Shown: positions 35,251 to 47,899 of the stretch, in pieces
Layout of the letters: each line of letters opens with the position of its first letter
Numbering within the stretch: the first letter of the stretch is position 1
DNA from: Boswellia sacra
Lineage: Eukaryota; Streptophyta; Magnoliopsida; Sapindales; Burseraceae
NCBI GenBank assembly: GCA_013180625.2
Contig: SNVD02004673.1
Span: 1-64,000 of the forward strand
DNA length: 64,000 nucleotides
Reading direction: 5' to 3'
Made by a program: the position numbers and the translations under genes
Notes under the pieces: model-generated
Told to the model about the DNA's origin: nothing
Database searches by the model: none
What the model saw: only the letters and a program-made list of their open reading frames with translations

Positions 35251-36029
35251 AATCTAAGCCTCTTATGAAACGAAAATCACTGCCAAAACAAACATAAAAC
35301 TACACACCAGTGTCAGTCAATTCCACAATCCAATGCTCAGAAAACCATTTCAAATGAGAGAGATTGATAAATGATCCTGAGAAACAAAATGCAACGAGTA
35401 TAAGACGCTGCATGCCATATATGTACAAATCTGTGAGTAGGGAGGAGAAAAAGAACCATATTGGACAAGCACTATAAATCCAGAACTGTAAATGAAAACA
35501 GAACCATCATCAAACCTTTAAAAGAGAAAACTTACTCTAATATCATAGGAGGGAGTTTCTGCATAGAATTGATTAGTTTAAATAGAGGATAGCAAATTCT
35601 GGAAAGGCAAGGAGAAAGTGAAGTTTCTGCCTGCAGTCTCTATACCTTTAAGGGTCTTCAACAGTTAATTCTGACAAATCCTGGAGAAGTGAACCAAAAT
35701 GATCAGGCTGAGTTGAGCTTAGTAAATGAATGGAGCTATAGATCAAAAGTGTTGTGGAAATAGAGCTATACATTCTTGTTCTACAAAAAGTAAAGAGAGA
35801 AAGTCAAACATTTTTTTGAATAATGTCATGTAGGTTATGCACCAGCCAATGAAATATTAAAGTAGAAACTTCATTCAACAGTCGGTTAAATCTGCAAGTT
35901 TACTAACTATTAACTATAAACATCGTGTTGTGATTTAGGAAGCAATAGCAATCAATCCATTTCAACTATAAAGAATCAAACCTGAGTCATATACTGGAAA
36001 CCCATTTCCTAAATAGCTCTAAAAGTGTG

Positions 36030-36338
36030 TTAAGACAATCCTAGAGAGTCAAACGACGTCGTAGTCATTATCCCACTCCCACTCTTCACTTTCACGTTCA
36101 TCTCTTTTTTGCGACTCTCTTTCTCCACTTCTGTCTCTCCCACGTCTTCAATCGGTTCTGCATCCTCTTTTTCAACCACATCATCCATCGTCTTTGGTTG
36201 CTTCTTAGTCATTTTACGATTTCGCTTTTGCTTACTCTTCTTTTTCAACTCTTCTTCAGGCATGATAGCTGTTCCTAAAGTGGTGGCTGCCTGTACCCTG
36301 TGTTCCTCCACCTGGCCGTCTGCGTCTTCAAGAAGCAC
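36030..36338 (-). pseudogene. captured first exon of a DEAD-box RNA helicase (RH51/RH27, Has1-like)
   Basis: From ATG 36263 the product starts MPEEELKKKSKQKRNRKMT, is rich in Lys and Glu, and ends SGSGIMTTTSFDSLGLS before TAA. The FDSLGLS Q-motif approach and the charged leader match nucleolar Has1-type helicases (plant RH27/RH51) used in ribosome biogenesis. None of the helicase core follows. The frame is also open upstream to 36338 without an ATG. It lies nearest the right terminus and reads away from it, so its 5' side may supply the promoter for the whole minus-strand series. Confidence 0.78.
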
Positions 36339-36339
36339 C

Positions 36340-36960
36340 TATATAAGCAACAAAGAAAAGCATAAAACTTTCCAGAAACTTACAGGTGACTTTTGTCGAT
36401 GGAGGCAGTGGCTACTATACTCAAGACGAATTTGGGGATTTAGGGTTTATGAAACCATTCAATTTATTTGGCGGCGACTCGAAGGGTAATACAATAATAT
36501 AACATAATTTTGAAAACTTAGTTTTAATAATAATAAAAAATTAATTCCCAAAACTAAAGCATCAACCATCCTGCTTCCAGCCACAGCAACAGCCCCAGCA
36601 TTATACCACACTATCACAGCCTTACCTGTACCACCATCGCATCCAAGAAAAACACCTACAATAGTCACCACTGCCACATAAAACCCAGCAAACCGAAATC
36701 ACCGATGTCGCACTGTTTGCCACTTCAACAAAATCAAACCCTCAAATATGCAGGTGCTTCGTTAGAAAAACAAAGTACAACGCTAAAAGGATTCAATCAA
36801 TCACTTAATAGAGGAAGGGAGGGAGGGGACAAGTGATTTCTAGCATAATAGAATACGCAGAGAGGGAGAGGGCGGAAGAGATGAAGAGAGAGCGGCTAGG
36901 TCAAGAGGGAAATGCCGAAAATCATGAGGGAAGCTAGTATTTATATAAAATGGTAATTTT
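36340..36960. other. presumed 5' flank of the helicase capture
   Basis: No credible coding sequence. The stretch is CA- and CT-rich on the plus strand with GAGAGGGAGAGG near 36860, and would be the upstream region of the helicase gene or element leader. Confidence 0.4.
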
Positions 36961-37104
36961 GTAATTTTGTTAAATTATGGTAGCGTCAAATAAGTGTATA
37001 GGCAGGTTGACTTTAAAAAATTGTGTTATATTTGACTGAGTTTTAAGGGAACCCTCAAATATACAAAACCAATGCGTCAAGTATGTAAAAACTTTCTTGT
37101 AGTG
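36961..37104. repeat. right terminus of the Pack-CACTA
   Basis: GCGTCAAATAAG, TTTGACTG, CCCTCAAATA and GCGTCAAGTATG motifs lead to the terminal CTTTCTTGTAGTG, mirroring the left end. Confidence 0.8.
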
Positions 37105-37189
37105 TTGATCAACCTACAAATATTTTGATGACAAATGTTAGATAGGACATTGTTTATCCTCCTTAGGTTTCAGACATTACATGATGTTA

Positions 37190-38165
37190 CCAACTTTCTT
37201 TTTCATCTTTTGTTTTTTGGGAAACTCCTTTAAAATCTTTGAAACATTGGCAGCCCATTCTAATCTAATCTCATTCATTTCCTCCATAGTATAAGTTTCC
37301 TTGTTGTTATACTAAGAACAAAATAAGATTTATATATGTTAATAACAACAATCTAAACAATTTAAATAACTATGTTACATATTTCTCTACCTCACCTTCT
37401 CACAAAGGACTTTCGGGTCTTGAATAATTTCTTTCATATATCTAAGAACATAATACCCACATTCCTTTGAACCCAGCTAACTTGGGGGCTACACACAAAT
37501 GAATACCATAATATTTGTCTCAATAACACTTTGCTCCAATAATGAAACATTATTGTATCATTTGAATTTCTTTTACCTAAAAAACTTACCCTGATGTTTA
37601 CCTAGTGGTTAATCCTCTTCTTTTTGTCCTTGGCACTTGACCATAATATTATCCCTCTAATAAAAATTGCAAAAAAATATGTTAGTCTATATATGATAAC
37701 CAAATTCCCAATGATGATGACTAAATACAAATAAATGGAAGAACTCTTTTTTGTTTGATGACTTCGATAATATCCTGCTTCACTACTTTTCCTATTGAAT
37801 CAAGGTAGAGGATGTCACACAATGACTATCAATGACAATCAATGTCTAGTGGTAACTACAATAGGGATTTGACACAAGTCCATAAGTTTAAAGTATAAAC
37901 AAATTACAAATCAATGAAAGAGAAGTGGTTTTACATTTAAAACATACCTTAGGTTATATGGCATTAATATGTAGCTCCTATCTTCAAAATTTTCTAACTT
38001 TTCATCCAAAGATCGGGACTTCTTCAAATGCAATTTGTTGGTAACAATTGCATTTCCAACTACAATTGTAGGGTTAATAAATCCAACCTTCACTTGACTT
38101 GAATCACACTGATTTTTCTTAAAGAGGAGACTACAAATCCAAAAAGTACAACAAAAAAAAAACAA
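37190..38165 (-). pseudogene. Ulp1-like cysteine protease of the outer CACTA
   Basis: The best-preserved part, about 37490-37395, reads LAGFKECGYYVLRYMKEIIQ; the Cys in ECGYYV corresponds to the catalytic Cys of C48/Ulp1 peptidases. A C-terminal piece near 37290-37200 reads EEMNEIRLEWAANVSK. Upstream pieces (38165-37911) are weak. Intron-like AT-rich gaps and stops separate them. Ulp1-type domains are common in plant CACTA and MULE elements; whether this acts on SUMO is unknown. Confidence 0.65.
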
Positions 38166-38291
38166 CTTTAAATTACAAAGGCATACAATGCCCCTTACTA
38201 GTAAAACAAAACGATGTAAAACAATTGAATAATAAGAAGATTATACCTACTATAAATGGAGATGCAATTTTGGTTAGCTCTTCAAAGTTTA

Positions 38292-41200
38292 CTACAAAAG
38301 CATATCATGACTCACATATGTGGTCATAGGGTAACCAAACAAACCTTGATCAAATTCAACTGTAACATCAATGACTCCATCCATTGCAATGTTGACCAAA
38401 GTCTCAAATACTTCAATAGCCTCAGGATTGTCAATTGGAGGCTTCTCTCTTTCTAGTGCTTTTAACTCATTGCTTTTTCCCTTCATTTTAGAGGTTTGAT
38501 CGTTCAATAATGGCTACAAACAAAAGAAGATAAGATAGAATAAATATTATATCATAAACAATATACCAAAAAAGTAGCAAATATTTACTTACCTTCACCA
38601 CTTCAATGACAAGATCGCTTGGCCATAGTATATGTTGTCCTACAACATCTTCTACTAGAACAACTCGCTTAGCATTTTCTCCGAGACCAGGGACAATGGC
38701 CTCTATATCCAAGCACAAATCAACTAAAACAAGCCTAGTTGCCTTATTTGTGTCATCTTTCTCTTCAAAAATCGTTCCACTTGCCACAACTACTTTTTCC
38801 TTACCCACATAAATGGCTAAATTATGATCATGTTTCTTACACTCTAAATCTGGTGCATGTTCAATAATTTCCTCATTTGCCAAGTTCAACACTTTTTTTT
38901 ATTTGGGGTTGCTTACTGCTGACATTTTTTTAAGCACATCACCTTCATCTTTCAACAAATCAACATTTTGCTTCAACACATCAGCATCATCATCAGAAAC
39001 ATTTTTAGTCACTAGAACAATGTTACTAGAGTGACCAAACTTCACATTAGATATTTGGGCTCTAAGCTCAGCTATAATGGCATCTCTTTCCTTGAGCTAT
39101 CTTACTAAATCCTTTCTCTCCTTTGTTTCCTTATAATGACCTCGAAAATAAGTGGTTGGTGTCATGAATTTTCCTACAGCCCTAACCTAACCACTATGCT
39201 CCTTAGTGCCGAATGCTCTAATTAAAATATCCTTGTCATCATCATGGGGGTCCATAACACCTGATTCTGCTTGCTATTTGATCTTAGCTTGAGGCAAAGG
39301 AAACACATTTCTTATCGTATTGACCCTTTCTATTCTTTAATAACAAATAATAATTCAATCCCAACCATGAAAGGAATTATATTAAGCTAATTAAAAACAA
39401 TATATTATTATTTCAAAAGGAAGACTAATCTTCATCAAGAAGCACTAGTAATAGCATAAAAAGATATGCATGAAAGCAAAGGTTATGATAAATATGTTTC
39501 TAAAACTATGACCTTTCATAGCATTTTGAAATCGCAATAAAATATATTTTACAACTCCGTATAAATGTCATTCATTGATTTCTCTTTTAATATTAATACT
39601 ATTCATACTAAACAATATACTATGATCATTTCTAAACTAACAACTAATATGAAGATAATTCTCTAATTTAATATTACTTATTTATTTATTTATTATTCAG
39701 GGTACATATATATAAAGAAGTGATTATTAACCTAAACATTACTTTCTTTCTTTTCTTTTTTTAATTGATTTAGTCAACGTGAAGAGCAATAAGATTGATT
39801 AAAGTGGAAGAACATTGGAATGACTAAATTCAAATAGGAAATTAACAATACCAAATATGAAAATCATGCTCAAGTTAACCTTTGTAATAGTACATTCAAG
39901 TACAACTTTATAAAGTAAAACAGGACTTCCCAATCAAGCTTATAAATATAAAGGATAATTCAAAATGTTGAATAAGAATAGCATAAAAAGATATGCAGGA
40001 AAGCGAAGATTATGATAAATAAGAAAACTGATGAGAAATTTCATAACCAAATTGGTTGCCGATGGAATTTGATTTGTATTTTAATGGATTTTGTTCAATT
40101 GTTATTTTTTGTATGATTAAATATAAAAGATTTTGTCTCTTTGGCTAAATATCATATCAAGCTTATAAAGATCATAATGAGAACATTATTCTGGATATAT
40201 TTTTGAAGATGCATGCATTATACATATATTTTTATAACCTATAGAACATATATTATTCATTATACAGTTTATGTTATCATATAAATGATGCTTCATGATA
40301 AAACATGTGTGCAATAATTCCAGTTGAGATAGGATTCTTTAATTTGAACATCGAAGCTAATATATAAAAATTATAAAAATTAAAAACAATTAAATGCTCC
40401 CGTAACATCAGCAAGGAATGCAAAAACGGTGAACAAATACACACAGAAAACAAAAAGTGTAAACCAAATCTAGTACAAAATAAGGAAACAAGTTGAACAG
40501 AAACCACAACTGGTTAAACAACATAATACCACCGGGCACATTAAACATATTAGGGCAGAACCTTCGAGTTCTTGAGCCTAAAATCTATAAGGCACTTTTC
40601 TAGTAGCTAATACAACAAATATCCTTTTTGATGGGTGTCAACTGAGCTTAATTCCATTGACCTCAAAATTAGTAACTGGATGTAAGGTATAATGTGAGTT
40701 CAAGAGTTAGTTTACTTACAATTTTGTCAATGACATGTAGAACATCCGGATGGTAGTCACCACTATTCCTTTTCCCACCCCTTATCCATAACTCCGATCG
40801 ATCAATTGGACTATCATAATCTCTAGTTTCTTTCCACTGCACAAAGTTAATTCTTAAGCATTAGCATAGATATTTCAAAAATCATATTCTAAGAAGGAAA
40901 AATAACTCCGATCAGATTCTAATCAGATTCAAAATTTTTTTACCAATTCCTCCACCACACGAATATAACCTGCCCCCCTGGTAGTATGATCATACTTGTT
41001 CTATGCTCTTCTGGCCTTTTGTTTGCTGCTCAAATCCTTCATGAATGAATAGTACCTTCAATTATTGTCCAATTCGTACAACTTTTTTACATCTTATAAC
41101 ACAAATAAGTTCACAGCCCTTGGAGAAATATGTTAACATAAAGGATACATAGAATACCTTCCACTCATATGTGAAACAACTTCTGACAAATTCGCTCCAA

Positions 41201-41614
41201 ACTTCATCCGTAATGAATTTGTATGCTTTTGGTTTGTTTGCCAAGGCTGCAGCTATAGTAAAACAACTCAGCACCCTCTTTGATGTTAATGTTGTCTTAA
41301 AGTTACGTCATGCCCTTCTAGCTTCTTGTAACACAAAAGGTTTAACCCATTCATCAACATCGTACTGTTTCTATTTTGAAATAAATATGAGCTTCAATTA
41401 TTAATCATAAACTTTGCTTAATATAAAAATGAGCATCAAGTAATAAATAAAAAGTATTATCGAAATATAAACAATTAAATGGTAAGGGTACCAAAAGTGA
41501 TTCCCAAATTCTTTGTTTGATTTCTTTGTCCACATATCTCCAATCGTTTAATGTAATTGGGGTTGCAACTCGAGCTTCAGCCCCAATAGACGAAATAAAG
41601 GTATCCTTATTCAA
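38292..41614 (-). pseudogene. second CACTA ORF (plant transposase_24/tnpA-like region and downstream domain)
   Basis: 41614-41062 in pieces reads LNDWRYVDKEIKQRIWESLL, KPKAYKFITDEVWSEFVRSC and similar, matching the plant transposase_24 (Ptta/En/Spm) family. 38892-38292 reads MLNLANEEIIEHAPDLECKK, then GQHILWPSDLVIEVV and DNPEAIEVFETLVNIAMDG, a domain that commonly precedes the Ulp1 part in CACTA proteins. Between them, 39300-41000 is mostly AT-rich intron-like sequence with small decayed exons near 40980-40920. Multiple stops make it a pseudogene. Confidence 0.65.
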
Positions 41615-42144
41615 TCCATCAAGTTAGTCATATTCATTTAATTGGACTAGTAATCTCTCTTCTTGTCAACCCCTATTTCTTCTTATGTTTTGGCAGATTC
41701 CTCTGGTTCTATGTGATGTTGTTGTGCCTTGAGAACTTTGTCCTTCACTACAGTGTCCATCATTGATTTTTCTTGCCATAATGTTGCGAAAAAGAAAAAA
41801 TAGTCAAATGCTAAAATTGATTGATACAACTAGCACTAATCAACATCGAATTAAAGTTTAATAAATGCAAATAATATCATTATGCAGCATTAAAAAAAAA
41901 ACAACATAAATATCCATAGCCACAATGCCATGTTACCAAAATCTGAAGTAAAGTTCCTCCAATCTTTAGTTCTCAACCCAAACACCCTCACAATTATCAC
42001 GAACATAGTTGACATCATCATCATCATCATCAAGTGTATAAAATGACTCTACATTTTGTAAAACATTTGTAAATGGATGATTTTCAACCAAACTGGTATT
42101 TGATCAAGACTTTTATCGACTTTGTACGATCTATCGATGGTGCA

Positions 42145-45100
42145 TTACACAAAAGACCATCTATCATTAGCTGGATCTTTGACATAAAAAACTTGTTTCA
42201 CTCGTGAAGCAAGGACAAAGGAATGTGACTTGTGGCCAGTATGATTCAAGTCAACCAATGTAACACCAAGCTCATCCACCTTAATACCCCCTTTATTGTC
42301 CATCCAATCACACTTAAAAATAGGGACACTAAGTATATGATAATCAAGAACCCATATCTTTTTTATTATTCCATAGAAAGTCAACTCTCGAGTAATTGGA
42401 TTTTTATCTTTTGCACTAGATATTTGCATTGTTGTTGCCCAAATACTGACTCCACTGTTTTGATGAACCTTATCATCCCCATGATCTCTTGTGTGATAGT
42501 GGCAATTGTTGATGATGTACCTTGAATAACCTGTCAGGTATGTACGAGGTCGTAGGCCTAACCATCTCAAGGTAGTAGACATAGGCTCATCATTATTAAT
42601 TGACTTTGAAACCTACAAATCATAAAATATTTAATTAATTGCTTAACCAATTATGATATTATTATTTTAGTTTAAAAGAACAAATAAAAGAAATGCAATT
42701 AGAGAGATCTTTAAACTCGTCTTTCAACCATTGGATAAAGGTTTGATTGTGTTAAGTTTGCAACCATTTAGCATTTTTGTCTTGCCTCAGGAAACGCTGC
42801 TTTAAGAACTGCATATGCTTTCTGCATAATCAAAAGAAAAGTGGTACATTTATTAGACTTAAATGATTGTGTAAATGAAAATTGAATTAATGACATAACA
42901 AAGTAAGCTAATGAGAAACATACTCAATGTATGGTGGCACTTCCTCCGTGTTTTGTAAGACGTAGAGATGTGCTTGTTCCCATTCTTCACCACTTATAGA
43001 AATGACTCGATCCCCAAGCAATGGACCATCGGTTTCAATCGGTTCAACATCATCACATAAATATTAAGAGCAAAATTCAACTGCTTCTGTTGCAATATGA
43101 CACTCCGCAACAACCTTCAGGGCAGTTTCTATTTCGAACATATCCTTTAAGTATTTTCATGTATCACTCAAAAGGATACATCCATCTTAGATAAATTGGA
43201 CCACACAATCTCACTTCTCTTACTAGATGCACTGTTAGATGTACCATTATGTGAAAGAAAAAGGTGGAAAGTATTTTTCGAGCAAGCATAAGGTAACCAC
43301 TAGATCACTTTCTATTTGGTTTAATTTAGGGAGATCAACAATTTTGGTCCAAAGATCATTAACGAACATGCACAACCTTGTAATTGCATAGCGAACATGC
43401 TTAGGCAAAATAGATCTAATGGCCAATGGTAAAAGCTGTTGTATAAGGGCATGACAATCATGAGACTTAAGACCTACAAGCTTTCAATCATTCATGGACG
43501 CAAGGTTCTTAAAATTTGAACAATATCCAAATGGGACCCGAAGGTCTTACAATGTTTGGCAAATTTTTTTTTTCTCTTGCTTAGTCAGTGTGTAACAAGC
43601 AGGAGGCAAATATGTTCGATTGTTTACAATGTTGGGTTGTAACTCCTTCCTCAAACCCATTTGCACAAGATCCAATCTAGTGCTAACAGTATCTTTTGTT
43701 TTTCCAGGAATGTTTATAATGTGCCATAAATACTCTCACAAACATTTTTTTCAATGTGCATGACATCTAGATTGTGACGGACATGTAAATGTTTCCAACA
43801 TGGAAGAGCAAAGAAGATAGATTTTTTCTTCCAACACAGATTCATTGATGTCACTTTTTTTTTCTTTTCTGATCATTTTTCTTCCCTCAATTGTGTTCAA
43901 ACACCTCTAGTTTTTTAAAAATATCAACCCCACGTTGAGGTCTCAGGGGACAATCAAATTCTTGTTGTCCATTGAAAGCCTTTTTTTTTGTTTCCTAAAA
44001 GGTGGTTATCTGGGAGAAAGCGCCTATGACCCATATAGACATTTTTCTTTCCGTGTTTTGATCTACATGAAGATGTTGCTTCCCCACCTATTAGACAAGC
44101 ATAATAACCTTTCATAGAGCAACCTGTAATATTGCCACAAGGGGGAAAGCCATTAATTGTCCATAATAACGCAGCCCATAGATTAAAAGTTTGTTGTTTG
44201 TAGGCATCATAAACCTTCACTCCTTCTTCCCCAAGCATTTTCAAGTCGTCAATTAATGGTGCCAAATAAACATCAATGTTATTGCCACGTTGACGTGGAC
44301 CCCGATATCAAAAGAGACATCATGAATCACTTCTTCATACATAACCATGGAGGAAGATTATATACAACCATCATTACAGGCCAACAACTATAAGTGCTAC
44401 TAAGGCAACTATGAGGATTAATGCCATCAGCTAATATAGCTAATCAAAGATTTCTATTTTTAGCACTAAAATCAGGCCACATACAGTCAACTAGCTTCCA
44501 AGAAGGTGTATCAGTTAGGTGCCTAAGTTTACCATCAATGACTCTACCATTGGCATGCCATGTAAGTTTTTTTGGCAATATTAGGAGATTAAAATAACCA
44601 TCTAAACCTCAAAATGTGAGGAAAGTACCACACAACTTTTGCAGGAAAGCCTTTTTTAGGTTTAGATGTTTTAAGCCTAACCTTCCATCTAGACAACCAA
44701 CAAGTCAGACAACTTGTTGAAGATGAATACTTTTTCTATATAAAATGCAATCATTAGGGCATGCAAATGTATTTTTCATGAGACAAGCCTAGCGAAAGCA
44801 TTGCTTTCTTGGCTTCATACAAGGATGAAGGCAATTCATTACTAGGTGGTAACATATTAGCAAGGAGGTCCAGTAATTTCGAGAAACTTTTGTCGGACCA
44901 ACCATATTTTGATTTAATGTTGAAAAGTTGCATTAAAGCAAATAGTTTGGTGTAGGATGTGCAACCTAGGTATAAAGGCTTTTCAGCATCTTCAATTAAG
45001 TTTTCAAAACATTGAGGCTCATCCTCAAAGTACTTGAATGCATCGTTGACCATATCTACCATATTATATGGATGATTCCTTTCAAAACATTTAGCAAATG

Positions 45101-45362
45101 ATGAGTTTAAAGTATTGGCTGGATTAAAAGAAGGTGATTCCCCATGCCATATCCAAGTTTGGTACTTGGTATCAAATGCTTTCCTAAATAAATGGTTTCT
45201 TATTTCAGATCAGGTATGAAAGGCGAAACATTGACAGTATTTGCAAGGGCATTTAATGAGATTTGAGTTGTTACATTGGGTAGTTGCAAATTCTAGGAAA
45301 TTATCAACCCTGTCCTTATACTCCTTAGACAATCTATCTTTCCATATCCGAGATTCCTCCAT
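42145..45362 (-). pseudogene. tnp2: CACTA transposase tnp2
   Basis: The start is placed at ATG 45362 (MEESRIWKDRLSKEYKDRVD), which opens the transposase-associated N-terminal domain with the Cys cluster KCPCKYCQC. 45062-44754 continues with LIEDAEKPLYLGCTSYTKLF. The core appears at 44265-43954 (ALLWTINGFPPCGNITGCS, MGHRRFLPDNH) and at about 43790-43740 (HNLDVMHIEKNVCEYLW), the hallmark Tnp2 motif. A DUF4218-type segment (HVRYAITRLCMFVNDLW) follows near 43400. 42582-42145 ends with a DUF4216 domain (VLDYHILSVPIFKCDW, FYVKDPANDRWSFV). Numerous stops, so not functional. Confidence 0.88.
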
Positions 45363-46352
45363 TGATTGAAATAAACAATACACTTGTGGATATAAGAAAC
45401 TATTGATTATAGTTTTAAAGGATTTAAGTGTGGTTATGACTTGTTGCAAATATAATGGGAAAAGATTGCATGAACTTGTATGGTATTTAGCATAAACATT
45501 TATAGTAGAGTGTTTTAATGTATTGTGTTTTTATGAACTCACATTAATATCATAGAGATGGAAAGAGGGGATGTATGAAGACAGGAAGGAAGGTTTTTTA
45601 CATATGTTTCTATTACAAGTTTTCTTCAAATTGATTAATTTTCGTCCGTAAACCCATTGCCGATTGAAGGAAATTTCAATCTATTATTGTAGTTTCTTCT
45701 ACTTTAAACTATTGGTACTATTTTAACAAAAATATTAGGTAGGTCGATTAAATGCATATAAGGTTTTTTTTTTCTTTTTAAATGTCTAGCTCCTTAATTC
45801 ACGGTTTTCATTTACTTTCTTTGTTGGATATTTTAATTTACATATGATATGTAAGTTTTCTTAACTGCTATTCCAATAGTATATAGAAAGAAATATAAAA
45901 TGATAAAAGATGTTTAAATTTTTTCAAGTTTTTAATTATTTCAATATTTTTTTATAAATTTGAATTAGTTTTATTAATATATGTTTTAAGGATATATATT
46001 AAGAGAATTCAATATATGCATAACTAGCTAGATTGATAACTTTATTGAAATAACTACTTGTACAAACTTACTCATGCATGCAAACTTATATTACATTATT
46101 AAATAATTGTCATATTATTCATGTTAATTAATGTAATTAAAATTTGAAAATCACAGCACTCAAGTGATCATTTATAGGAGACTCAATTGGTCTAATAAGT
46201 TTTAAAAAAAATGCTAAACTAATTAATTTCAAAACCTATTGATCAAAATCTATTACAAGTTCTCTACAAATTCTCTAGTTACAAAACACAATCAATTCCT
46301 TCACATTAATGATTTGTCAATGTTGTTGTTCCAAAATAAGATTATTTGCAAA

Positions 46353-46545
46353 GGTTAGTCTTAACATGTGTCTATTAAGCTCGCAAAAGTTGTGTAAATT
46401 CTCTTAAAAATTGTTTATATTCCATTAAAAATTGTAAATTCTCTGAAAAACTGTATAAAAATTATTAAATACACAAATTTCAAGTGAATCTGCACAAACT
46501 TCGAGGGTTTAACATATGCCTTTAGAACATATGTTAAGACTACCC
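46353..46545. mobile_element. 193-bp MITE
   Basis: The left end GGTTAGTCTTAACATGTG and the inverted right end (GGGTAGTCTTAACATATG on the other strand) form an 18-base terminal inverted repeat with three mismatches. A half copy in the opposite orientation is at 55738-55870. Confidence 0.75.
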
Positions 46546-47827
46546 ATTTACAAATCTGGAATAGTGAAATAAGTGACGTGAGATAAGATAATAATGGAAG
46601 AGAGAGTAGTATAAATAATAGAAAATAATAATATATTTATTTTTGTTAATAAGTGAGTAAATCCTAACTATCATATCAATTGTAATTAGATATGAAATCT
46701 CTTTATAACTTAGCTGAAAATCACATTAAGAGAGTTTGTGAAAAGACTTTTAAATCAAATATTATTTACTGAAACATATATAACTACCAAATTATATTGC
46801 AAAATTTATAAAATATTTAATTTCATTTGTTGTTAATTTATCTAGGGTTATTTTTATCATTGGTTAGATTATTTTATTATTGATGAATAGTCTTAATTGT
46901 TCATTTATTGAATGCTATATATTTCTTAATTACAAAGTTAGGATATCCTTTTTATTTTAGCGTATGTTCAATTTATTTTAATTATACCTACTATATATAT
47001 ATATGATCTATAACAACAATTTTAATAATCTAGCCAAATAACTAATAAAATTAAATAGATGAAATCTTTAATTTCATAAAAAAATAAAATAGAATCAATA
47101 ATTTTCAGAATTTTCATTAAAAAATCATTAATGGATCCACTATTTATATTAATGTCACATAGTTTGCGAAGTAAATATTTACCTTTTGACATTGTCTTTT
47201 GCTCAATTAAGTTATAATTTATTGAATTTTTTTCTCGGTGACTTGAGAATATTTTTAGAATTATGAAAATGAGTTAAATAAAAGAATATTTTAAAAATGT
47301 TTAGTTGCGAGGTGTACTTAGAATTTGGGTTTCATAATAAATTTCACACACATTTAGCTAAAGCTTCAGCCATATGTGTATGTATAATGAAATATTGTAC
47401 AATCCTATCAAAACATAAAATTAAATCAAAATATTTACTTTTCATATATTCAGTTCACTAGTAAAATGAAAAGAAAAGGTGTTTTAAGAAGCAAAAGAAA
47501 ATTAAAATACAAGTGGGATTTAAACCTACGTTTGGTCTTGACAGTTTTGATATCATGTTAAGTTTGCCACTTTTTAAAAAGATTAAGCATTTAAATGTGG
47601 GCTTAATTTTAGTATTCTCATTCTCTAATAGTTAATAGCTTTGTTAGTTTTATTTTCTACAATCAAATTTAAGATTTCAATAAAATAATAAAATTTTTTA
47701 TCATTTTTTGTTTTAAACTTGATTCGTGCACCATATTAAGGCAAACCCTAAGGGTAAGGACTAATATTATCTCATATTATATATAACATAAAAATAAAAT
47801 TATATTTTATATTTCCTTTTCTAATAA

Positions 47828-47841
47828 ATATATATATATAT

Positions 47842-47872
<31 letters not shown>

Positions 47873-47875
47873 GAA
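47828..47875. repeat. (TA)n(GA)n compound microsatellite
   Basis: A TA run passes directly into a GA run with one GG interruption. Confidence 0.9.
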
Positions 47876-47899
47876 GGATCAACAACCCTCTAAAAAATC

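Larger units (their letters stand above)
24013..37104. mobile_element. 13-kb Pack-CACTA element without transposase, carrying host gene fragments
   Basis: The left end reads CACTACAAGAAAAAAG and the right end CTTTCTTGTAGTG, proper CACTA inverted termini. Both ends carry TTTGAC/GTCAAA subterminal repeats (24030-24880 and 36960-37090). TTG occurs at both sides (24008-24010 and 37105-37107), but on the left two extra bases CA lie between it and the terminus. No transposase domain is present. The interior has at least six recognisable gene fragments with splice sites, all reading on the minus strand. Such elements are called Pack-CACTA or gene-capturing CACTA and need enzymes from another copy. 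Confidence 0.82.
22781..45460 (-). mobile_element. outer CACTA element with tnp2, interrupted by an inner CACTA
   Basis: The left terminus CATTACAAGAAAAGTGGGGT (22781) is one base off the CACTA consensus. It is followed by subterminal GTGTCG/CGACA motifs to about 23200. The coding part lies at 37105-45362 on the minus strand: tnp2, a second transposase-like ORF and a Ulp1-type protease, a known CACTA gene set. The inner element 24013-37104 sits in its 3' part. I could not find a right CACTA terminus up to 46600, so the 5' end is probably lost. The continuity of the two halves is inference from the shared TTG at the junctions and from gene order. Confidence 0.6.
45461..47899. other. AT-rich intergenic stretch
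   Basis: No gene seen. It contains the MITE at 46353-46545, a TA/GA microsatellite at 47828-47875 and several oligo-T or oligo-A runs. A right terminus of the outer CACTA was searched for and not found. Confidence 0.6.

Noticed and set aside
25405..36338. Seven neighbouring native host genes on the minus strand
   Set aside because: Each gene is only a few exons, several junctions fall inside genes, and the whole block is bounded by CACTA termini with matching subterminal repeats. Capture explains it better.
24010..37107. Exact 3-bp GCA/TTG comparison as proof against one CACTA unit
   Set aside because: The immediate flanks differ, but TTG is present on both sides with two extra bases on the left, and terminal and subterminal repeats match, so I kept the single-element model with reduced confidence.
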